Origin: JACQZU01 sp041908165
Lineage (GTDB): Bacteria; Acidobacteriota; Holophagae; Holophagales; Holophagaceae
Direction: 5' to 3'
DNA length: 64,000 nt
Assembly: GCA_041908165.1 (NCBI GenBank)
Contig: JAYRFV010000042.1
Location: forward strand, 62,001-126,000
The stretch's first letter is position 1. Every line of letters begins with the position of its first letter. The position numbers and the translations under genes are program-made. Under the pieces are notes generated by a model. It searched no databases, was not told the origin of the DNA, and saw nothing but the letters and a program-made list of their open reading frames with translations. Positions 41,801 to 48,890 of the stretch are shown in pieces.

Positions 41801-44111
41801 GCACGGACACCGGGAAGCTGTAGCTGGCGGTGCCGGTGATGCGGGCGATCAGGTACTGGGTGCGGTTCGGGCCCCAGTTGACCTGGAAGGCGCCGCGGTT
41901 GGTGGTCATCCCGTGGATCCAGGGATTGTAGAAGTCCACGGAGCTGCCGCTGATGGTCGGGACGTTGCCGGTGGTGTCGACCGCGGGGACCGTGGCGGTG
42001 CCCATGGCGGCGTGGATGGCATCGGCGTGACCGGAGACGGTGGTGGTGTCGGGATCGTAGATCTGGACGTCGTCAGCCTTCGAGGCATCGCCGCCGGCCA
42101 TGGCGACCAGCCAGCGCCAGACGGCGGGCTTGGCGGTGTTGGCCTGGCTGTAGTCGAAGGGGCCGCCCACCGGGACGCCGGAGGTGCCGGTGATGTCGTA
42201 GCGGCGGGACTCGGGCTCCTGGATGCTCGGACGGCCGTAGGCGGTCGGGTCGACGGACGCGCCGCCGCCGATCGGCAGGGTGGTGGTGCCCACGACCATG
42301 TAGTGGGTGCCGATGACCGGGTTGGTGGCGCCGGGGATGGTGTCGAGGGCGCCGATGGTCGGACGGTTGTTCGGCTGGACCTTGATGCTGTAGTCGATGC
42401 GGCCGGCCTGGGCGGGATCGTTCAGGAGGACGTAGGAAGAGGTGGAGGGCTTCCAGATCTTCTCATAGCCCATGACCGTGAAGGACCAGGTGCTGGGGGC
42501 GGCGAAGACGCCGTAGCCGAGGTTGTCGGTGTACCAGCTGGCATCAAAGGAATCGGTGGTGAACTCCATGTCGGCGTGGATGACCGGCAGCCAGGTCATG
42601 GTGCCGTCGCCGGCGACGATGGTCGGGAACTCCTCGTCGTAGGGCTCGAAGGCGCTGATCACGCCGAGGATCGGGTACACGTCGGCGGGGCCGGCGGGGA
42701 CGCTGCTGGTCAGGGTGAAGGGCTGGCCGACCGGGAGGTACGGGGGCGCGCTGACGTAGACCGAACGGGCGTCCACGCTGTAGTCGATGGCGTCGCCCTC
42801 GGCGTCGCGGAAGATGGTGCGCGCGGTCCAGCCCTTGACGGCCTGGTCGCCCACCACGGAGAAGGCGGCGTCGGTGGCCAGGGCGTCGGCGCCGTGGCTC
42901 TCTTCACCGTTGACGTAGTACCAGCCGCTCCAGCCGTCGATCCAGTCGATGGCGCCGGGGTAGAAGCGGGCGCGGCCGGTGACCTGGTCCTTGACCTGGG
43001 ACTTGTCGAAGAACTTCACGCCGCTGACGGTCTCGGTGTAGGGCGTGCTGTTCAGGGTCGGCTTGCTGTCCGCCACCGGGGAGATGGTGAAGGACTTGGT
43101 GGTGGCCAGGCCGCGGGCGTCGAGGGCCGTGAGGTTCACGGTGATCGCGGAGGCGGTGCTGGTCAGGGGCACGAAGGTGGAGCCGGAGATGATCTTGACT
43201 TCGTTGCCGATGGTGGTGTCGAGGGTCAGGCCGTTGCCGTTGGGCGAGGTGGTCATCGACCAGGTCAGGGCGTCGCCGTTGGGATCGGTGGCGGACACCG
43301 GGAAGCCGGTGGAGCCCTGGGACACGGGGATGTAGTGGTTGAGGGGCAGGTTCGGCAGGCTGCTGGTGGTGATGACCGGGGGCAGGTTGCCGTTGAAGTA
43401 GGTCAGGGTGACGACCTGGGTCGCGGTGGCGCCGAGCACGGTGGTGGTGCCGGGGAGCTTGTCCACGGCCTGCACGGTGAAGGTGGCGGTGACCGAGGTC
43501 TTGCCGGCGGGCACGGTGCCGTTGAAGGCGACCACGCCGGTGGTGGCGTTGATGGCCACGGTCGCGCCGGTGACGGCGGCGGCGGTGTTGTCGACGAAGG
43601 TCGGGGTGCCGGTGATGCTGTAGGCCACGTCGTCGGTGTCAGGATCCTGCGCGGTCACCTGGAAGTTGGTCCAGGCGATCGTGTTGGAGGTCCCGGTCAG
43701 CTGGCCGGTGGGCTGGCTGATGAACTGCGGCGCGCGGTTGGCGGCCACCTGGACGGTCAGGTTCGAAGCCGCGGAGGACGCGTTCTTCGAATCCTTGGCG
43801 ACCACGGTGATGGTGGCGGCGCCGGCGGCGGTGGCGTTCAGGGTGGCGGAGTTGCCGGAGCCCGTGAAGCCGGTGCCGGTGACGGTGAAGGTGATCGGAT
43901 CGCCCTCGGGGTCAACCGCGCTCAGGGCGTAGAAGGCCGGGTGAAGGGTGATGGCCGTGGTGGGGCCAACGATCACGGGGGCGCTGGGAGCCGCATTGGT
44001 GGGCGTCGCCGGCGTTGAGGAGCTGCTGCTGCCACCGCAGGCGACCATGACGAGCGCCAGCGCGGACAGGGACGCGAGCCCCATCGTGTTGCGGAAGGAG
44101 TTATTGGTCAT
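38889..44111 (-). CDS. Giant surface lipoprotein with cadherin-like repeats (1740 aa)
   Basis: A 1740-residue lipoprotein (lipobox LVMVAC, Cys25, followed by GGSSSSS). The N-terminal about 500 residues contain at least four dystroglycan/cadherin-like repeats with the D-P-x-G-D-x-I/L-x-F/Y/W pattern (VDPEGDPITFTV, QDPDTDDVAYSI, TDPNGDALTWSM, RDAEGDAIDYSV). The rest, rich in Asn, Thr, Trp and Tyr and nearly lacking Cys, has no recognised family and ends with fibronectin-like strands and an aromatic C-terminus (FVSSPFVTF). The gene looks lower in G+C than its neighbours. A strong GGAGG precedes the ATG, and it has its own terminator. It may be a major surface or S-layer-like protein; that is inference. 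Confidence 0.85.
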   Translation of the reverse strand: MTNNSFRNTMGLASLSALALVMVACGGSSSSSTPATPTNAAPSAPVIVGPTTAITLHPAFYALSAVDPEGDPITFTVTGTGFTGSGNSATLNATAAGAATITVVAKDSKNASSAASNLTVQVAANRAPQFISQPTGQLTGTSNTIAWTNFQVTAQDPDTDDVAYSITGTPTFVDNTAAAVTGATVAINATTGVVAFNGTVPAGKTSVTATFTVQAVDKLPGTTTVLGATATQVVTLTYFNGNLPPVITTSSLPNLPLNHYIPVSQGSTGFPVSATDPNGDALTWSMTTSPNGNGLTLDTTIGNEVKIISGSTFVPLTSTASAITVNLTALDARGLATTKSFTISPVADSKPTLNSTPYTETVSGVKFFDKSQVKDQVTGRARFYPGAIDWIDGWSGWYYVNGEESHGADALATDAAFSVVGDQAVKGWTARTIFRDAEGDAIDYSVDARSVYVSAPPYLPVGQPFTLTSSVPAGPADVYPILGVISAFEPYDEEFPTIVAGDGTMTWLPVIHADMEFTTDSFDASWYTDNLGYGVFAAPSTWSFTVMGYEKIWKPSTSSYVLLNDPAQAGRIDYSIKVQPNNRPTIGALDTIPGATNPVIGTHYMVVGTTTLPIGGGASVDPTAYGRPSIQEPESRRYDITGTSGVPVGGPFDYSQANTAKPAVWRWLVAMAGGDASKADDVQIYDPDTTTVSGHADAIHAAMGTATVPAVDTTGNVPTISGSSVDFYNPWIHGMTTNRGAFQVNWGPNRTQYLIARITGTASYSFPVSVRDQYERINNKNLGINPIFGTVRFANARIRQLLEGAENAWGNGSDTSGSSRYLGMLRSSANEGDNSVNSNAGARYTFSYLPFPSTAAVDETEFGPTPAQATHIFDGDGPASGTTGGSGLFTAASWITLYSVEGPAYGFHQGNPLNDEYGTFNLPSYAQGRISSGGSATSSWQTYSVSGGNPMADQHKSETGLYADTEYRAQVIPSSSPYLFSIFGDRFRNNADDWMGPGNFAPLSMEMTQYNRTIGNFKVTDSQSPALNGGSPQYWQTRWFTPNLEPQTGYILASTWYYGKRQGEIDYSSAYAGRSVLISQADPDSVGTRMRWTYTWPTVITNANLGRTAGPANKYELGDVLQIAVPNMNSNARWFFTGDGNPQGIPVNDPLYARVQTWGRTGLSGFANFAMNGFTPAAVDADAINGTPANNQAISSGFLMADTTPFHVVTDSAWSSVEAKGTLNVPNRTTFSAGVNYTELSFVGTRGYINNTITGFVTDPALQLGETYMTNNAGGGDQFSTLGMIKLGSGDKVWFTWMKQDLTKKNAWGTWAASLMEPGTYSVSGGNTKVPSFDMTVGAMNDTQAQIAFSSGTLPGVNNAANFGVVSPYNSTFSIWQRSQWAGLANGVSRPSSARLVNPTFNQNIVGQTLDRSVPAFFNAVAPTASRDGGVRDSAVIYGVRLHPGAAAGEAGIEPGSPVLAQWWNLQETNDVALNAATVASGVAAMNDVNVSAFPAVLKGFYNPMVEPANAANWLTVMELKVNFLAGVRYPSSSAALTDTLYKVPATVANVFQMGAALTDPTCTNPGNVVDMGRPVVSPVRFLAINDYQVNYTGSNRMNTKLDLVNSYPTDLSGTGAWSLAGGTTLFNRSNTTLTWQSSVNNQVIPSGYIVELYRLTGDDNNTNQPILLGSFRMGHIGSKEATQVFHMPALYTWRQETTAVYFFRVRTMWISGIDMEKAPNKSRFPMAYADFVSSPFVTF

Positions 44112-44582
44112 GCAACCTCCGAAAGGAAAGGGGAGAAGTAGAGATACTTCTCGTAGATTCGTCCAAATGGACTGTGGGTTAAGGGTAAGGCCGGGCGGAA
44201 AGCCCGGTCAACTGATTTGTAGGTATGCGATAGGGAAGATCGTTTGCCAGGAGAGGAAACCCCTCCCACCGGACGCGGTTGTCCGGACCCTTATTGCACG
44301 ATCTCCCGGGAACGGGGTCAAGGGGGAAATTGCGGGGCGGGTCGGTGGCCGTCCCGGCGCTCCGGACCCGCGGGCGTCCGCTCCCCCTGGCGAAGGGGGG
44401 GCACGGGCAGAGGTTGGTCAAAAGATTGGCCATTGGACGTGGGGGTTGCATTTGACGGGCCAATTCTCGGCGGGGGTCCCCGCTCGCCTTCCGACCGTGG
44501 TGGCGGGCCACCCTGCGCCCCCGCAGGCTGGGCCCTGCCCGGGCCCGCCGGCCGGGCTACCATGCTGGGATCCGGAGCCCGC
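44112..44582. promoter_or_regulatory. 471-bp divergent intergenic region with leader hairpins
   Basis: On the minus strand the leader of the giant gene contains a perfect 8-bp hairpin (44133-44140 with 44145-44152) about 21 nt before the start, and another (CCGGGC/GCCCGG, about 44192-44208). A further inverted repeat is at 44269-44274 and 44281-44286. A possible -35 (TTGACC) overlaps the second hairpin, but no convincing -10 follows. On the plus side ATTGGCC (44425-44431) and GGCCAAT (44458-44464) form a spaced inverted repeat upstream of the cysK-like gene. No coding frame or known riboswitch fold was recognised. Confidence 0.5.
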
Positions 44583-45548
44583 ATGCCCCCAGATCGGACG
44601 ACCCCCAGCCTTCCCCCCCTGCGGGTGGTGGATTCGGTCCTCGACCTCATCGGCGGGACGCCGCTGCTGCGCCTGCACCGGTTCGCGCCGGACCTGCACC
44701 TGTTCGCCAAGCTCGAGTACCTGCAGCCCGGCGGCAGCGTCAAGGACCGGATCGGCATCGGGATGCTCGAGGCCGCCGAGCGGGCGGGCCTGATCACCCC
44801 GGGCCGGAGCACCATCATCGAGCCCACCGCCGGCAACACCGGCATCGCCCTGGCGCTGGCCTGCCGGGCCCGGGGCTACCGGCTGGTCATCTGCATGACC
44901 ACCAAGTACAGCCGCGAGAAGATGATGCTGATGAAGGCGCTGGGCGCGGAACTGGTGCTGCTGCCCAAGGCGGCCGGCATGCAGGGGGCCATCGCGCGCG
45001 CCGAGGAGCTGGCGAGCCGGATTCCTGACGCCTGGGTGCCCCAGCAGTTCGAGAACCCCAGCAACCCCGACACCCACTACCGGACCACCGCCGAGGAGAT
45101 CTGGTCGCAGATGGAGGGCCGGGTGGACGGCGTGGCCCTCGCCGCCGGCTCCGGCGGCACCTTCACCGGGGTGGTGCGGCGCCTGAAGGAGCTCAATCCG
45201 GCCCTGGTCGCCGCCTGCGTCCAGCCGGTGGGCAGCGTCTACGGCGGCCGGCCGCAGGGGGAGTGGCAGGTGGAGGGCATCGGCAACTGGTGGATCCCCG
45301 GCGCCCTCGACCTGGGCCTGGCCGACCGGATCCTCGACGTCCGCGACGCGGACGCCCTGGCGGTGCAGCGCCAGCTCATCCTGGAGGAGGGCTGCCTCGT
45401 GGCCGGGTCCGCCGGGGCCAACGCCTGGGCCGCGCGCGAGCTGGCCCGGTCGCTGCCGGCCGGGGCGCGGGTGGTCACGGTGTTCCCCGACGGCGCCGAG
45501 CGCTACCTGAGCAAGTTCCCGGTGGCCGAGGTGGAGGTGCCCGAATGA
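44583..45548 (+). CDS. cysK: Cysteine synthase/cystathionine beta-synthase family PLP enzyme
   Basis: A 321-residue fold-type-II PLP enzyme. The Schiff-base lysine is in PGGSVKDRIGIGML, the substrate loop is IEPTAGNTGIAL, and the phosphate loop is AAGSGGTFTGV. It fits the O-acetylserine sulfhydrylase/CBS group (no C-terminal CBS pair). Which of cysteine synthase, CBS or desulfhydrase is right cannot be settled by eye. The ATG at 44583 has GGAG 6 nt upstream; 44562 is an alternative. Its stop overlaps pyrE by 4 nt. Confidence 0.82.
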   Translation: MPPDRTTPSLPPLRVVDSVLDLIGGTPLLRLHRFAPDLHLFAKLEYLQPGGSVKDRIGIGMLEAAERAGLITPGRSTIIEPTAGNTGIALALACRARGYRLVICMTTKYSREKMMLMKALGAELVLLPKAAGMQGAIARAEELASRIPDAWVPQQFENPSNPDTHYRTTAEEIWSQMEGRVDGVALAAGSGGTFTGVVRRLKELNPALVAACVQPVGSVYGGRPQGEWQVEGIGNWWIPGALDLGLADRILDVRDADALAVQRQLILEEGCLVAGSAGANAWAARELARSLPAGARVVTVFPDGAERYLSKFPVAEVEVPE

Positions 45549-46174
45549 GCCCGGGCGAACTCGCCTCGGCCCTGCTCGACGCCGGCGCGGTCAGGCTGTC
45601 CCCCGACCGGCCCTTCACCTGGGCGAGCGGGCTGAAGTCCCCGATCTACTGCGACAACCGCCAGCTGCTCGGCCAGCCCGGCCTGCGCCGGCGGATCGCC
45701 GGGTCGCTGACGGACCGGGCGCGGGCGCTGGCGCCGACCCTGGTCGCGGGCACCGCCACCGCCGGCATCCCCTGGGCGGCCCTGGTGGCGGAGGCGCTCG
45801 ACCTGCCGATGGCCTACGTCCGCGCGGAACCCAAGAAGCACGGCATGGGCCGCCAGGTCGAAGGCCCCTCGGCCGGCGGCCACCGGGTGCTGCTGCTGGA
45901 GGACCTGATCAGCACCGGCGGCTCCAGCCTCCGCTGCGCCGAGGCGCTGCGGGCCGAGGGCGCCGAGGTGCTGCAGGTGCTGGCCCTGTTCAGCTACGGC
46001 CTGGACGTGGCGGAGGCGGCCTTCGCCGCGGCCCGGGTGCCGCTCGCCAGCCTCGCCACCTTCGCCGACCTGCACGCCGTGGCGGCGGAGCGGTCCCTGC
46101 TCGACGCGGCGGGCCTGCGGGCCCTGGCCGAGTGGCGGCCCGATCCCGCCGCCTGGAGCGCGCGCTTCACCTAG
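45545..46174 (+). CDS. pyrE: Orotate phosphoribosyltransferase
   Basis: A 209-residue type-I phosphoribosyltransferase that makes orotidine monophosphate in pyrimidine synthesis. The PRPP motif is RVLLLEDLISTGGSS and the catalytic loop with lysines is RAEPKKHGMGRQVEG. FTWASGLKSPIYCDNRQLL near the N-terminus is typical of PyrE. It is coupled to the cysK-like gene by an ATGA overlap. The spacing to the next gene is 18 nt. Confidence 0.95.
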   Translation: MSPGELASALLDAGAVRLSPDRPFTWASGLKSPIYCDNRQLLGQPGLRRRIAGSLTDRARALAPTLVAGTATAGIPWAALVAEALDLPMAYVRAEPKKHGMGRQVEGPSAGGHRVLLLEDLISTGGSSLRCAEALRAEGAEVLQVLALFSYGLDVAEAAFAAARVPLASLATFADLHAVAAERSLLDAAGLRALAEWRPDPAAWSARFT

Positions 46175-46192
46175 GTCCAGGAGGTCCAGCCG

Positions 46193-46744
46193 ATGAAACT
46201 CTACACGCGCGGCGGCGACGACGGGTCCACCGGGCTGTTCGGCGGCGACCGCGTCCCCAAGGCCCATCCACGGCTGGCGGCCTACGGCGGGCTCGACGAG
46301 CTGAACGCCCTGGTCGGCCTGCTGCGCCTGCACGTCGGCCGCGGCACCGCGGCCGACCCGGTCCTCGAGCAGGTGCAGAACGACCTGTTCGTGCTGGGCG
46401 CCCGGCTCGCCACGCCCCCCGACAAGGCGCCGCTGCTGGAGGGCAGACTGTCCCGCCCGACCTGGAGCGTGGAGGCCATCGAGCGCGACATCGACCGGCT
46501 GACCGCGATGTGCGCCCCGATGCGCGCCTTCGTCCTGCCCGGCGGCTGCCCGGGCGCCACCTGGGCCCACCTCGCCCGCACCGTCTGCCGGCGGGTGGAG
46601 CGCGAGGTGATCGCCCTGGACCGCGAGGAGCCGGTGGAGCCGCTCGTGAAGGCCTACTTGAATCGCCTCGGCGACTGGTTCTTCGCCCTCGCCCGCAGCG
46701 AGAACGCCGTCGCCGGCGTGGCCGACGTGGAGTGGCACGGGTAG
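46193..46744 (+). CDS. PduO-type cob(I)alamin adenosyltransferase
   Basis: A 183-residue ATP:cob(I)alamin adenosyltransferase of the PduO family, making the coenzyme B12 adenosyl form. Motifs are KLYTRGGDDGSTGLFGGDRV (ATP-binding, T/R-G-G/K-D-D-G-x-T-G-L), YGGLDELNALVGLLR and the C-terminal VKAYLNRLGDWFFALAR. CAGGAGG precedes the ATG. It converges with the AmgK-like gene 13 nt away. No B12 pathway genes are adjacent. Confidence 0.92.
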   Translation: MKLYTRGGDDGSTGLFGGDRVPKAHPRLAAYGGLDELNALVGLLRLHVGRGTAADPVLEQVQNDLFVLGARLATPPDKAPLLEGRLSRPTWSVEAIERDIDRLTAMCAPMRAFVLPGGCPGATWAHLARTVCRRVEREVIALDREEPVEPLVKAYLNRLGDWFFALARSENAVAGVADVEWHG

Positions 46745-46757
46745 CGGCGCCGCCCGA

Positions 46758-47759
46758 TCAGTCCGGTGGCGCCCCGCCGTGCTTCCAGAGGCGCTTCTCG
46801 GCGAGGCGGAGCCAGTGTTCCGCGGCCAGCACGCCCTCGCCGTGGCGCAGGCGCAGGAAGTGGCCGCGCAGGTGGCGCAGGGTCCGAGGGATGGCGGGGG
46901 CGACCTGGCTGTTGCGGCACTCCGTGAGCTGGCGGCCGAAGCTTCCCAGCGCCCGCAGGTTGCGCTGCAGGGCGCTGAGGCTCAGCTCCTCCCAGAGGTC
47001 GCCGTCGGACCACCCCAGCTCCCGGCGCACCCGCTCCACCAGCCGCTGGCCGGCCTCCTTGGACCAGTCCCAGTAGCCGTCGAAGAGGATCGACGCCAGG
47101 TCGTAGGTGGCGGCCGCGCAGCGGGCGTCCTGGAAATCCACCATCACCAGCCGGTCCTGCTGGACCATCAGGTTGCGGACGTGGAACTCGCGGTGGGCGA
47201 GGAACCGGGCGCGGCCCTGGAGGCTGGCGTGGACCTCCTCCATCAGGCGGTCCAGCCAGCGCGGCGGCTCCTTCTGCAGGAAGGCCTCGAAGAAGTGGGC
47301 GCGGCTGTGGGCCCACTCGAACTCCATCCGCGGCAGGTCGAGGCTGCGGCCCATGAAGAAGGCGTGGCCGGGCGCGCCGAGGGTCAGCGGCCCGAGCCAG
47401 GTGCCCAGCAGCCAGCCGGCCTGGTCCGCCCACTGCGCCTCTTCCTCGGGGTGGGACACCAGGCGCTTCTCCAGGGTGGTCTCGCCCAGGTCCTCCACCA
47501 GCAGCGCGCGGTCCTCGTCGCAGGCCTGGATGATGGTGGGCACGCGCATCACCGGGTCCAGGTAGGCGTGCAGGGCGCGGAACTCGAAGTAGGCGTCCTC
47601 GTCCTCGCCGCTGCGCTGGGCCGGGTACAGCAGCACCAGGGCGGTGCCCAGGCTGGGGTGGTCGACGCGGAAGGAGAGGCGCGAGCCCGAGCCCTCCCCG
47701 AGGGGCCTCGGCTGGGTGCACTCCCAGCGCTCCAGGGTCCTGCGCAGGCGGGGATCCAT
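46758..47759 (-). CDS. amgK: AmgK-like sugar kinase (aminoglycoside phosphotransferase fold)
   Basis: A 333-residue APH-fold kinase. The catalytic loop is AHREFHVRNLMV (Asp replaced by Glu in the H-R/D-D/E-F-H pattern), followed by the metal-binding VMVDFQDARCAAATYDLASI, both matching N-acetylmuramate/N-acetylglucosamine kinase AmgK of peptidoglycan recycling. RALLVEDLGETTLEKRL is the hinge region. In known genomes AmgK pairs with the uridylyltransferase MurU, which is not adjacent here. Substrate is therefore inferred. Confidence 0.75.
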   Translation of the reverse strand: MDPRLRRTLERWECTQPRPLGEGSGSRLSFRVDHPSLGTALVLLYPAQRSGEDEDAYFEFRALHAYLDPVMRVPTIIQACDEDRALLVEDLGETTLEKRLVSHPEEEAQWADQAGWLLGTWLGPLTLGAPGHAFFMGRSLDLPRMEFEWAHSRAHFFEAFLQKEPPRWLDRLMEEVHASLQGRARFLAHREFHVRNLMVQQDRLVMVDFQDARCAAATYDLASILFDGYWDWSKEAGQRLVERVRRELGWSDGDLWEELSLSALQRNLRALGSFGRQLTECRNSQVAPAIPRTLRHLRGHFLRLRHGEGVLAAEHWLRLAEKRLWKHGGAPPD

Positions 47760-47972
47760 GCCACGACTCTACTCCCAGCCGGGGCCCGCGCCGAAGGCAT
47801 CCTCGACCCCGGCGCCGGGTGGCCCCGGCCCATCGGGGAAGGCCTCCGAGGCCGGAAATTTTCCTTGTCGAGTGCCCGGGTTGGCGGCACTTTGGGAGCA
47901 GAACCCCCCACCCTTCCCTGACCCCGCGGATCCGGCACCACCCGGACTCGCCCCGCTTGAAAGGCGACCCCG

Positions 47973-48836
47973 ATGAACCCTGGCTGGCGCATCCTGCTCG
48001 GCCTCCTCCTGGCTGTTCCTGGCCTCGCCCAGCAGCCCAACGACACCGCCAACCCGCGACCCTCGGACGCGGTCGTGGCCGCCCCCGTCGCCGTGGCCTC
48101 CACCACTGTCAACGGCGTCCTCGGCGCCGGTTCCGGCGGGCCCTGCGAGGCCTCCGGCACGACGCCGCAGCGGATCTTCCGCGACGGGACAGCCTCCAGC
48201 TGCGGCGCGCCGAAGGGCTGGCCGGGCTGGTTCAACAGCGGCAGCTTCACCTACGATTCCTACAAGCTGATGAACGGCACTGGCTCCACCCAGTGCGTGA
48301 CCATCAGCGTGAGCGGACTGGGGACCGCGGTCCACGTCTCCGCCTACAACGAGGACTTCAGCGCCGCCCTCGCCTCCGCCAACTACCTGGGCGACTCCGG
48401 CTCCTCCCAGGACAATCTGCAGTGGACGGTCTCGGTGGCGGCCGGGCAGACCATCGTCCTGGTGGTGCAGGAGAACAATCAGGGACAGGGCCTGGGCGGT
48501 TCCTACGCCCTCACCTTCACCCACCTCACCCCGGGCTGCTACGACAAGTACTACGTGGACGACTTCGGCCGCACCCGCCTGTGGCTGAACAGCACCAGCG
48601 GCGCCTGGCGGATGGAGGTCCTCAGCGGGCTCAACATGGGGATCTACAGCGGCTCCTCCACGGTGGCGGTCAACGGCGACCTGCTGACCCTGACCACCAC
48701 CACCGCGCCGGACCAGGCCGTGTGGGGCTCCGCCAACGCCGGCACCGGCATCGCGGGCTTCACCTTCCGCCTGAGGGTCGGGCGGCGCACCTACCTGTAC
48801 TACCTGGCCAACGGCCGGGGCGCCGTCCCCATCTGA
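47973..48836 (+). CDS. Hypothetical secreted beta-rich protein
   Basis: A 287-residue protein with a signal peptide (MNPGWRILLGLLLAVPGLAQ) and a mature beta-sandwich-like region with paired cysteines: PCEASGTTPQRIFRDGTASSC, QCVTISVSGLGTAVHVSAYN, QTIVLVVQENNQGQGLGGSY, ending at LTPGCYDKYYVDDFGR. It resembles PPC-type domains of secreted proteins. The C-terminal LTTTTAPDQAVWGSANA and RTYLYYLANG segment is unassigned. A hairpin terminator follows. Confidence 0.75.
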   Translation: MNPGWRILLGLLLAVPGLAQQPNDTANPRPSDAVVAAPVAVASTTVNGVLGAGSGGPCEASGTTPQRIFRDGTASSCGAPKGWPGWFNSGSFTYDSYKLMNGTGSTQCVTISVSGLGTAVHVSAYNEDFSAALASANYLGDSGSSQDNLQWTVSVAAGQTIVLVVQENNQGQGLGGSYALTFTHLTPGCYDKYYVDDFGRTRLWLNSTSGAWRMEVLSGLNMGIYSGSSTVAVNGDLLTLTTTTAPDQAVWGSANAGTGIAGFTFRLRVGRRTYLYYLANGRGAVPI

Positions 48837-48853
48837 TCCGCCCCGTCCTCCCG

Positions 48854-48882
48854 CGCCCCGCCGGACCGGGTCCGGCGGGGCG
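48854..48882. terminator. Bidirectional terminator hairpin
   Basis: A perfect 13-bp stem (48854-48866 with 48870-48882, 3-nt loop) lies between the convergent ends of the secreted-protein gene and the CorC-like gene. No T-tract is seen on either side. Confidence 0.75.
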
Positions 48883-48890
48883 TGGTCGCG

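Noticed and set aside
38424..44018. A 1864-codon open frame on the plus strand opposite the giant lipoprotein
   Set aside because: Its composition is Gly/Ala/Val/Asp/His repeats with no signal or domain. The minus-strand frame has a lipobox, beta repeats, a strong ribosome-binding site and its own terminator.
44112..44300. c-di-GMP, SAM or other riboswitch upstream of the giant gene
   Set aside because: Hairpins are present, but I could not match conserved loop sequences of any riboswitch class I know; kept only as a structured leader.
46193..46744. B12 gene cluster around the adenosyltransferase
   Set aside because: Neighbours are pyrE and an AmgK-like kinase; no cob/cbi gene or cobalamin riboswitch is visible.
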